Source: Blasia pusilla (lineage: Eukaryota; Marchantiophyta; Marchantiopsida; Blasiales). From it: DNA of 64,000 nt. The number at the start of each line of letters is the position of its first letter. Positions within the stretch are counted from its first letter, which is position 1. The position numbers were made by a program, and so were the translations under genes. The stretch lies in contig CM114274.1 of the NCBI GenBank assembly GCA_050084515.1, positions 41,788,001-41,852,000 of the forward strand, written 5' to 3'. Shown here in pieces: positions 9,270 through 18,250 of the stretch. The notes below the pieces were generated by a model that worked only from the letters and a program-made list of their open reading frames with translations, searched no databases and was not told where the DNA came from.

Positions 9270-10375
9270 GATGGTAGAGTACGAGTAGTGCCACATTTGG
9301 CTCAGAGAGAGCGCATTGTGCGACATGCCCATGAGGAGTTGGGACATTTTGGGGTAAAGCGTATGTATAGCTTACTCCTTGGCCAAGATTGGTGGCGTGG
9401 CATGCATACTCAGTGCAGCAGATTGGTGTCACGTTGTATGGTTTGTGACCGGGTGAGGGCATCATTTAATGCCCCTACACCACAATTACACCCCTTGCCT
9501 ATTATGGGGTTGGGTTACCGTTGGAGTATGAACTTTGCGGGACTGTTACCGTTGACTATACGACATCATCGATACGTGTTGGTGATGGTGGAGCACTTCT
9601 CCAAGTGGATTGAGTTGGTGGCATTACCGGATAAGGCAAGTGAGAGAATGGCGTATGCGTTTCTGGATAGAGTGCTTAGTCATTTTGGTGCACCACCAAG
9701 GTGAAGTCACCGACCGACCGAGTCTGAGTTTGAGGGTGAGTTTGTGTCTTGTGTGACAAGGCGTTGATTGATCATCGGACCACATCTCGAGATCATCCAG
9801 AGGCGGATGGTTTGGCTGAGCGTGTGGTTTAGACGGTGAAGAGGGCATTGCGTAAGTATGGCCTACGGAAGGAGCATCTTGGAGACTGGGATGTTCAGTT
9901 GCCATGGTTAGCCATGGGGTATAGGTTCAGTCGCCAAGCATCCTTGGCTTCCTTCTCACCTTATTTTCTGTTATATGGCCGAGATCCAGACTTGCCAGCA
10001 GCAATTTGTCGGGAGTCTAGTGAGGTGGTGACTCAGAGATGTGGATGAGGGTGTGTTCTCAGCCGGCGGAGCTCTTTCGGAGAGTTATGCCAACAGCCTT
10101 TGAGAATCTTGCCATTGCTCAACATAGGGATACGTTGCGGTATGCAACCATTCGAGGTGGAGGTTATCGACCATCGATTCGTAAGTTCCATGTGGGGGAC
10201 TATGTTTATTTGCAGCAGATTGCACCGACAACGTTGGATGTGACGGCAGGCCGCACTATTTTACGAGTGCGCGAGGTGTTAGCTTCTGGAGTTCTCATGT
10301 GGGAGGGTCGTGATGGAGTTGTTTGGAAGGACCATGTGCGTAATTGTGCGCCATGTCATCTTCCAAATGTGGATG
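9270..10375 (+). pseudogene. E1 DDE integrase, first Asp mutated to Asn
   Basis: HHCC zinc finger: HEELGHFG and CMVC. In the core, the first catalytic residue reads WSMNFAGLLP: codon AAC at 9531-9533, whereas E0 and E3 have Asp. A frame break near 9700 destroys the second-Asp region (LTDQGTEF in E0). The Glu helix is legible (EADGLAERVV, then TAG where E3 has Gln and E0 His). The C-terminal barrel (FHVGDYVYLQQ ... VWKDHVRNCAPC) is open from 10039. This copy cannot have catalysed integration in its present form. Confidence 0.88.
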
Positions 10376-10410
10376 ATACTGTTGACCCAAGCTTAGCCAT
10401 GATACGTGCT

Positions 10411-10560
10411 AGCTTGAGGTGCATGTTGTGTGGATCTGCTGGTAATGCAACCCGTATGTTGGTGTGTGATCGGTGTTCTAGGGGTTGGCACATGATGTGT
10501 TTGACTCCACGTATGGATGTTGTTCCTAGTGGAAGGTGGGTTTGTCCTCGATGTACTTAG
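10411..10560 (+). CDS. E1 C-terminal PHD finger
   Basis: The residues follow C-x2-C-x11-C-x2-C-x4-H-x2-C-x14-C-x2-C, with the diagnostic Trp two residues before the seventh Cys (GRWVCPRC). This is a complete C4HC3 PHD finger, in frame with the integrase C-terminal barrel from 10039 to the TAG at 10558-10560. PHD fingers of this kind read the H3 N-terminus, unmodified or methylated at K4; the acidic and aromatic pocket cannot be assigned from sequence alone. The domain is the last in Pol, where chromoviruses have a chromodomain. Confidence 0.88.
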   Translation, partial: SLRCMLCGSAGNATRMLVCDRCSRGWHMMCLTPRMDVVPSGRWVCPRCT

Positions 10561-10731
10561 GAGAGGTAGATGACTTGATCTTTGCATGATATGGATTACA
10601 GATGTGCGACTAACGATGGGGCAACCTAGCACCCGGCCTTCTGATTGGGGCACCCAAGAAGGTGTATAGCATGTAGTAGATGTATAGGGCTACCTGGGAG
10701 TTAGAGGGACCTAACTTGATTAGGGCGGCGA
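10561..10731 (+). other. E1 3' untranslated segment with G-tract
   Basis: It holds GTTAGAGGGACCTAAC (a short inverted repeat around a G-run) and then TTAGGGCGGCGAG directly before B1. The first motif is shared in place with E2 and E3; together they are candidate polypurine tracts. No coding potential is seen. Confidence 0.5.
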
Positions 10732-10837
10732 GTTGTGGTACACTTGTGTTTGTGGATACTCTCGTCTATGTTTTGTATGTATGTGAGTATGGTATGTCAG
10801 CGATGTATGTTGTATGACGATGTGGATTCGCCGGACA
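10732..10837 (+). repeat. E1 block B1
   Basis: About 106 bases (GTTGTGGTACACTTG ... ATTCGCCGGACA), repeated at 11208-11314 with few changes. It is followed by the two bases GC and then by block A2. Its upstream edge abuts the G-rich tract. Confidence 0.9.
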
Positions 10838-10839
10838 GC

Positions 10840-11200
10840 TGTCATGACCATACGGATTATGTCGTAGAGTATAGTGTGCTAGTAGACGCCATTCCTTATG
10901 TAGGACCGTAGTGGCTTGGTAGAGATGCGGTTCCATACATAGGGTTGGGGGTTACTCAGTTGGGGGTGACTTTCCCAGTAGGGCCCGCTCTTAGGTTGGA
11001 GGATATAAGATGGAGTGCACTCAAAGAATAGTCAGTTCTTTGAGTTGAGCCTGTTGCATTGGGAGTTAGCCTTGGTAGTGAGTAGAGCTCTTGGCTATGG
11101 TGTTTCCCGCAAGCTTCGACCTAGATTCTTCCATCGTGGAGTGGATTTGGCTCGATTGTATGTGATTGTATACGTGTTTTATGACAGTAGGTCTTTCACG
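10840..11200 (+). repeat. E1 block A2
   Basis: 361-base direct copy of A1 (1814-2174), including the TATA-like box and the stem-loop. Unlike A1 it is followed after a few bases by block B (B2). Confidence 0.92.
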
Positions 11201-11207
11201 AATTTCA

Positions 11208-11314
11208 AGTTGTGGTACACTTGTGTTTGTGGATACTCTCGTCTATGTTATGTATGTATGTGAGTATGGTATGTCAGCGATGTATGTTGTATGACGATGT
11301 GGATTCGCACGACA
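11208..11314 (+). repeat. E1 block B2 (3' terminus)
   Basis: Second copy of B, ending GCACGACA. The next bases (ACCTGGAG) resume the E0 integrase gene, which fixes the right end of E1 here. Confidence 0.9.
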
Positions 11315-12990
11315 ACCTGGAGTAAGCTGTAAGTACGCTTTACTCCAAAATGTCCCAACTCCTCATGGGCATGTCGCACTACATGTGCTCGCGGGGAAGG
11401 ATGAGGTACCACTCGTATCCTACCATCTCCCCATACCCGCAAAATTTGAGTCCCCTCCCACCTGAATCTCTTCGCTCTCTGTAGGATCCGATCCCGCTCC
11501 CTAGCACTCACTGTACTCGCAATGACGCTAGTGCGCAAGAACTCCACAACCTCCACGTCGTCATGGATATCACGACCACCTGTCGCCTCCTCACTAACCT
11601 CTGAATCCAAAGACTCATCATCCAACCCCACCACTGGAGTCATCACCTGTGGCTGATCTGCCACAGTCAACCAACAAAGATAGGTAGATGCATGCCAACC
11701 GGGCACCATCTCCTCATCACTCTCTCTGTGCCATCGAGCTCTTGTGTCGTCTCTCTGACTCGGACATGGGTTACGACTCAACCCATCCACATCCTGGTTC
11801 AGCCGACCTGGCCTATGAACCACCTCAAACTCATACTCCTGTAGTAATAGAGCCCACCTGGCCAGCTTTCCCGTAAGCTTGTCGGACTCCATCAACCACC
11901 TCAACGGCTGATGATCAGTGATAAGTGTGAAAAGGTTGCCGAATAAATAGCACCTAAAATGTGCCACGGCCCACACCGCAGACCAAGCACTCTCCCTCGT
12001 AGGGAGTCAGTGCCGCCTCTGCAATGTTGTTCGATCGGCTTGCGTAAGCCACAATGAACTCCCTCTCCTCGTCATCCCTCTGAGTAAGCACTGCTCCTAG
12101 ACCCAACATGCTCCAATCCATATGTAACTGGAATGGGCGACCCCTAACTGGTCTCTGTAAAATGGGTGAGGACGTCAACCTGTCCTGAGCTCCTGAAATG
12201 CTCGCTCTTGATCATATCCCCACAACCACACCTGATCAAGTCTCATCAACAAGGTCAAAGACTTTGCGATCGCACTAAAACCCTTGACATACCGTCGATA
12301 GAAGTTTGCCACTCCAAGAAATACTCGGACTCGACTCACATCTGTAGGGCGTGGAATCTGCGCAATAGCCTCTACCTTCGTCTGCTGAACGCCTAACCCA
12401 CTCGGGTATATGGTGTGTCCCAAGTACTCAATCTTCTCCTGAAAGAATCTGCACTTGCCTTGATGTAACTTCAGTCCATGTAACTGCAATCGCCGAAACA
12501 CCTCCTCCAAGGGTCGCTCATGCTCCTCAACCATGAAACTCAAGATAAGAATATCATCTTTGTAACATCGTACAAAATCCAAGCTAGCCAGAATCCTATC
12601 CATCACTCTCTGAAACTCTGTAGGCGCGTTCTTCAACCCAAATGGTAAGAACCGCCACTGATACAAGCAATCTCTCCTGAACCGATCTATCCCCCAGAAT
12701 GTTGTCTTCATTTGTCCTCCAACCTCGATAGGAAGTCGATGATAGCCAAAGACGGAGATCTAAAAATCAAGATCTTTGCATGCCCTACCGCATCAAAGAT
12801 CTCCTGAGGAGTAGGCATGGCGTACCGATCTGACCTCGATAGGACGGTAATCTCCACACATCCGCCTATCCATCCAATTGCCATACATATCCTTCTTCTC
12901 CGGGATGACTGCGGCGGATGCATACTCCCCACGTGATAACTCCACAAGTCTTGCCTCCAACAAGTCCTGACTCCTGCTCTGAATCAAGAC
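11315..12990 (-). pseudogene. pol: E0 RT, RNase H and integrase zinc finger
   Basis: Minus-strand frames carry RT (LVELSRGEYAS, CGDYRPI, WRFLPFGLKNAPTEFQR), RNase H (LHMDWSMLGLGAVLTQ; LITDHQPLRWLM) and the HHCC start (HEELGHFGVKRTYSLLQ). The RT active site reads CYKDD instead of YIDD, a Lys replacing the variable residue, which is probably damaging. Frames change near 12710-12790 and 11970-12180. The reading stops at 11315 where E1 entered, and continues at 1813. Confidence 0.92.
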
Positions 12991-13735
12991 TCACTCCATA
13001 TCAGAATACCTGTAGGATCAACAAAAGATCGGCGTATCACTAGCCAACTCAATCCGTATCCAAGACCCTTCAGCGTATACAAGTCTCTCATACTGAAGGC
13101 AATACAACTGACATGCCCTCTCAGAAACCTATGAACTCGCCATCGCTCTCCTCTTATCAACTTGAGACCTATCACAGGCTCCCAAGTCTCCATCGTGACC
13201 TCACTCGGAGAGGACGCAACCTCCGGCTTTGGTTGCTTTGTAGCAACCCTAGCCATCTCCGCAATAGCAACTCCACTCTGACCTCCTACACCATGCTCCA
13301 CATCCGAAAAATGAACATGTGCTACTCTAGCCGCCTTCGCACTCTTTGCTCGAACGACGTCCCAGGAAGTCCATGGGTGCCTATCTCTCCTCGTCTCGCC
13401 CCCAACCAATGCCTGTATAGACCCTGTAGGCGATGGTCCAACTCGTGGACGTGACGGCATGGATGACACTCGCGTCCGTCTCTGCTCAGCCATACCTAGG
13501 CTGACTATCCATGTGAGACAGTTGAGGTCCATTGTCTGCCCCAACACCTGTCTCCGTGATGCCTCAGTCATCCCTGGCACCGTCGTAGTACCGGTAGTGA
13601 ACCCCATGGCGCGCTCGCGCTCATCTGCTGTAGGCTCCTCCAATGCTCCGGCACCTCATCCCAAATCATGCCTAGCCCTCCCTGACAAAAGGCATGGGAT
13701 GCTGGGACGCTCACCATGGGACGTCTTGGTTTGAG
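12991..13735 (-). pseudogene. E0 methyltransferase C-terminal motifs (truncated)
   Basis: The minus-strand frame 12984-13643 starts at DERERAMGFTTG and LGQTMDLNCLTWIVSL, i.e. methyltransferase motifs IX/X, then the spacer to RT. Upstream, weaker similarity can be followed to about 13700. The rest of the domain, the protease and gag are absent because the 26-bp minisatellite of E5 begins at about 13730. Confidence 0.82.
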
Positions 13736-14262
13736 GACGAAGCTCTTCCTCTTGGTTTGAAGACGAAGCTCTTCCTCTTGGTTTGAGGAAGAAGCTCTTC
13801 CTCTTGGTTTGAAGACAAAGCTCTTCCTCTTGGTTTGAAGACGAAGGTCTTCCTCTTGGTTTGAGGACGAAGCTCTTCATTCTTCGTTCTTGTTTCAGGT
13901 GCTTCGTGCTTCGTTTAAGAGCGAAGTTCTTCCTTTTCTTCTTCTTCATGCTTCGTTCAAGAGCAAAGCACTTCATAGACAGAGCTTCGTACATCTTCGT
14001 TGAGCTTTGTTAAGCTTTGTTGAGCTTCGATGAGCTTCGTTGAGCTTCGTTAAGCTTCGTTAAGCTTCGCTAAGCTTTGTTCTCTCCTCTAAGGCAAATC
14101 CTTGATCTTCCATCTCGCTGCCTTGTCTTGGGAGCTTCGTGCTTTACTTAATCTTACTCATTCTTCTCCCTAATAATATATAATAATCCAAATCATAATG
14201 TACAAGAGTCTTTGTTCAATAAAAAGATACATTTCTTCCAAAGTACAAAATTGTGGGTATCA
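13730..14262 (-). repeat. E5 3' LTR (truncated) with 26-bp minisatellite
   Basis: It contains about six 26-bp units of the type GAAGACGAAGCTCTTCCTC plus GGTTT (about 13728-13885), then a CTTCGTTGAGC-type short repeat (13990-14075). An AT-rich end finishes GTGGGTATCA. From about 13860 it matches 16860-17247. Confidence 0.7.
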
Positions 14263-15082
14263 CATACCCCCTCCCTCAAATGTGAGCCGCCCCGGCGAAC
14301 AGTTCATGATGTATCTCTTATCTCCATAAAAGTGTCTTCTAAGGTATGAAATTGAGTTGCAGGAGGAAAACGCCCATGAATCGTTGAAGGTTTGTTGATG
14401 ATATTCGGCGTGTGATTCTTCATTTTCTCTCGCCACGTAATGACTATCATCAAAATTCCAAGCACTTCATTCTCAACCCAGACATCCGAGGGTGTAAACG
14501 AAGGAAGTTCTTGAAGATTAACCGTATGAGTAGGTGTAACTTCCGGAAGAGACTTCGTTTGATTATTGAATTGGCGCTTCCCATGTTTGTTGATATAGGC
14601 GATTTCTTCGTTCATCTGTTGTTGGAAGGTCTTCCCTGCTTCGTCAACAATTTCCTTCACATCTTCAGGGTCTAGATGCACTTCGTTCAAAAGTTTTTGT
14701 TTCGCCTCCAAGATCGAGATCCTCACGCAAACGTGGGATATCTTAGCAGTGTCTTCCTAGTATTAGCCATGGGGAAATTTTGGCTGCTAGGTCTCGGACT
14801 TGATGTTCGGGAAGGAGATGGTAGAGGTTTTGATCTGGTCGGTTTGGCCGGATCCTTGTCCCCCGAGTCTCCAAAGGGATTCCAGGTTGACTCTTCGTCC
14901 GACTGCGAACTGGTAGGAGACGTGCTGGGGAGCGTATTCTTGTCCCTCTTCTTGCTCTTGGGCTTTGTGCGAGGACGAAGACCGGGAGATAGCCCAGGAG
15001 GTCTCCAAGACGGGTGATCTTCTTGTTGCTTATTGCGGCGATCAGCTCGTTGATCTCTCCAAGAGGGCCGGGAGACTTCCAT
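14263..15082 (-). CDS. E5 internal open frames, function unrecognised
   Basis: Two minus-strand frames overlap end to end: 15082-14723 (119 codons, rich in Arg, Lys, Pro and Ser) and 14726-14304 (140 codons, with a short helical charged stretch LDPEDVKEIVDEAGKTFQQQ). Position between LTRs suggests a Gag-like remnant. I see no zinc knuckle, protease or RT motif. Low confidence that either is translated. Confidence 0.3.
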
Positions 15083-16330
15083 GAGTCTCTTGTGGGGTTC
15101 GGGAGCTTGCGTTCACACCCACAGTCGCCACAAGGTAGGGGTCCATAGAGGGAAATTAACTATTTCTACTTCCTACACCTACAGGAGTGTGCTTGGTGCT
15201 CCTAATCTTCCTGCCAGATTTTCCTCCCATAGACAGAAGTACCGGGTTTTCACCAAGTACAACTATCATCCATGGGCGAAGCACCGTTCGGCGACTGGTT
15301 CTTTGACCATTCTAATTAGTTGGTCTATCTTCTCTAGCACCAATGCAGCAACTGTATTGTTATCTTCAAGCATACATTGTCTTACGGGGGTCGCTAGAGC
15401 TAGCCGATGGTCTTTAGTAAGAACTAGAAGGTGGGGTTGTCTAGGAGCGAAGCTTCTTTCTCCGTTCCTTGCTTCCCCATGGGTCTTTCTCTCCCTTCTC
15501 AGCCAAGGATATGATCCCCTAGCAAATGGCCGTAAAAAGTCTTCGACTATATGTAATGTCTAAGGGTTTCTTATTTATAGTCAATTGTAGAGTTCGATCC
15601 CCAAGAGGATCATTGTTGGATGAAAAGAGAGTATAAAGTGATGATTGTGTTGTAAAAGTGTAATTGATTATGTAATTCAAATGTAATATTCCATTAACAT
15701 CTTCCGATCCTTTTTAGTATATATTTTTTCTTCTTCAATTCTCTCGAGTGGAGTTTAAAGGACGCTCAGGCAATTTGTTCTCTCAACATTTCGGAACCTC
15801 ACAGAGACCTCAAGAATAAAGCTGGCTTCTCCTACTTTCGGAACTCAATCCGTCGGGGCAGGTTACTCTCTGTCAAACAGATTTCATACAACTTTATATT
15901 GATTATTCCATTGATGAGAAAGGTTCGCCTGATTCACTCTTCACTCGGAAGACCCAAAAAGAATATTCAGACATAAGCATCGCACATCAGAATGACTGAA
16001 TGAATGCTTTACTACTCCATCAAGAATTGGAAGACTTCAAAGTAGCTACAATCTCGAGAGGGTACAACTCTCTTGCTCGGACCATTCCTACAGCATAAGG
16101 ACTTCATGAGCGAATGATGATAATAGCTTATGTCCTGTTTCTTAAATATTCTCGAGAGTAGGATCGTTTCTATGATCCGAAGCGTTCTTGATGAAGTTGG
16201 TGTCTCTTCAATATCTGTAACTACCTAGATCTATGGTTCTCTTAGCTTTTCCTGCGATCCCTATGAATCCGCGGTACAAAACTGTTCTAACTACCAATTT
16301 GATACAAAGGGTCGCGCCCTTTCCTAGTCT
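15083..16330 (-). other. E5 internal non-coding region
   Basis: No convincing coding potential. Near 16288-16310 the minus strand reads TTGTATCAAATTGGTAG, similar to the context of a tRNA-Met primer binding site of gypsy elements, but the match is imperfect. This agrees with the minus orientation deduced from the polypurine tract. Confidence 0.35.
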
Positions 16331-17247
16331 AATTGTTTAAACTATGTGTCGTTTCGAATCACAATCATGCTGCGCTTCGCTGCGCTAAATTTCCGGAGTT
16401 CTTCATTCTCTTTGTGCTTCGTACTTCGTGCTTCGTGCTTCGCTCAAGAGCGAAGTACCTCCTTCTCTTGGTCTAAAGACGAAGCTCTTCCTCTTGGTTT
16501 GAGGACGAAGCTCTTCCTCTTGGTTTGAAGACGAAGCTCTTCCTCTTGGTTTGAAGACGAAGCTCTTCCTCTTGGTTTGAAGACGAAGCTCTTCCTCTTG
16601 GTTTGAAGATGAAGCTCTTCCTCTTGGTTTGAGGACGAAGCTCTTCCTCTTGGTTTGAGGACGAAGCTCTTCCTCTTGGTTTGAAGACGAAGCTCTTCCT
16701 CTTGGTTTGAGGACGAAGCTCTTCCTCTTGGTTTAAGGACAAAGCTCTTCCTCTTGGTTTGAAGACGAAGCTCTTCCTCTTGGTTTGAGGACGAAGCTCT
16801 TTCTCTTGGTTTGAAGACGAAGCTCTTCCTCTTGGTTTGAAGATGAAGCTCTTCCTCTTGGTTTGAAGACGAAGCTCTTCATTCTTCGTTCTTGTTTCAG
16901 GTGCTTCGTATAAGAGCGAAGTTCTTCCTTCTCTTCTTCTTCATGCTTCGTTCAAGAGCAAAGCACTTCATAGACAGAGCTTCGTACATCTTCGTTGAGC
17001 TTTGTTAAGCTTCGTTGAGCTTCGTTAAGCTTCATTGAGCTTCGTTAAGCTTCGCTAAGCTTTATTCTCTCCTCTAAGGCAAATCCTTGATCTTCCATCT
17101 CGCTGCCTTGTCTTGGGAGCTTCGTGCTTTACTTAATCTTACTCATTCTTCTCCCTAATAATATATAATAATCCAAATCATAATGTACAAGAGTCTTTGT
17201 TCAATAAAAATATACATTTCTTCCAAAGTACAAAATTGTGGGTATCA
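16330..17247 (-). repeat. E5 5' LTR with expanded minisatellite
   Basis: Same end structure as 13860-14262. The 26-bp array here runs from about 16470 to 16885, about 16 units, against about six in the other LTR. LTRs are identical at insertion, so the array length changed after insertion. Units differ by single bases (GAAGACG/GAGGACG). Confidence 0.7.
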
Positions 17248-18250
17248 TAGAAGGTTTTTTCAATTTGGAAAAATTTTCATTCAATCACTCTCAAGCTATC
17301 ACTAGCCTCAAGATAGTGTCAAGAACAAGAATAAATTTTTTATTAATCCTCCTCTAATATTAATTGGGAAAAAGAAGCTTGATTGCTTGCAAATAAAGGT
17401 GAGTGGGACTGAAGAGTGAACCTACCATTGTAAGGGGGATTTTAATTCAAATTTAAATGAAATTAAATCCTAATTATACCCTAAAGCAAGTCTGAATTAC
17501 TTCAAGGAAATCAAAATCATGGAGGGAGTCAGAGCCCAAAAATATTTTAATTCACCATACTTTTCAAAATTGGTGTTTTCGAAGGAATAGGATTACCTGT
17601 CACTTACCAACACTACATACATGAAGTCTCTTTATGGATGCCGTTATTACTTATTTATCTGTCTCTTGCCAAGACTATGTACATGAAGTCTCTTTATGGA
17701 TGCCGTTATTACTTGGTAAACTAAGAGCATCTAAAGTCAGGATTGAGGTTATAGAGCCCGTGCGATATTACTTACTTATCTATCCATCTCTTCTTCATGG
17801 CTAGTCTATGCACAAGTTTGAGCATTAGTGTTGTTTACACCCATTTTATGTGATGTCTATCAATGTATATTTAAACATCAATTACCTTTGTATTGTAGTG
17901 TCCTTTGTATGCGGTAGTTTTATGGCTGTACTTGTCTATCTTCACTACTTTTGTATGGTAGTATGTAATACTCATGTCAAATGCTCAACCCTCAAAGCAT
18001 TACATATTTTATATAATATTACATTTGATCGGTAGAGTATATTCAACTTCGTATTCTTCTATGTAAGATTACTATGCTCTCATTCAAACCGCTCATGAGA
18101 TCATCACCAAATTAGTTTCTGAATTTTGGTCTCTTTTCTATTTATATGTATTTATGTTTTCATATTATTGTTTTTTAATAATACCCCACCCCACTTTTGG
18201 GGCCGCCTCATATACTAAATACTAAACACTTTATTTTCTTTTTTAAATTA
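17248..18250. other. AT-rich spacer with a short tandem duplication
   Basis: No gene recognised. At about 17605-17715 a segment of roughly 63 bases (core CATGAAGTCTCTTTATGGAT) is present twice in tandem. The rest is AT-rich with scattered stops on both strands. Confidence 0.5.

Larger units (their letters stand above)
1814..11314 (+). mobile_element. E1, end-to-end DNMT/PHD Ty3-gypsy element (9.5 kb)
   Basis: The element starts TGTCATGACC at 1814 and ends GCACGACA at 11314, flanked by ACCT (1810-1813 and 11315-11318; five bases AACCT if the last A is counted as target). Order: A1, 1.2-kb leader, gag, protease, methyltransferase, RT, RNase H, integrase, PHD, B1, A2, B2. The coding region is in several frames with about ten stops or shifts, so it is not functional as read. 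No B block follows A1, and B occurs twice at the 3' end. This is not the U3-R-U5 layout of a standard LTR element. Confidence 0.9.
13730..17247 (-). mobile_element. E5, non-autonomous LTR retrotransposon (minus), 3' LTR truncated
   Basis: Two direct copies of an LTR-like segment end, on the minus strand, with the same start TGATACCCACAATTTTG (at 14262 and 17247). Immediately upstream of the left copy (14263-14280) the minus strand has a clear polypurine tract, GAGGGAGGGGGTATG. This identifies the left copy as the 3' LTR and the right copy as the 5' LTR. The internal part is only about 2 kb and encodes no RT or integrase that I can recognise. The left LTR loses its outer end at about 13730, where E0 begins. 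No target duplication is visible. Confidence 0.7.

Noticed and set aside
1814-11314. Classing E1 as a DIRS/PAT element because of its split direct repeats
   Set aside because: No tyrosine recombinase is visible; integrase has HHCC and DDE core motifs (intact in E0 and E3), and target duplications are present.
16470-16885. CRISPR array
   Set aside because: The 26-bp units are contiguous with no unique spacers; it is a minisatellite in an LTR of a plant element.
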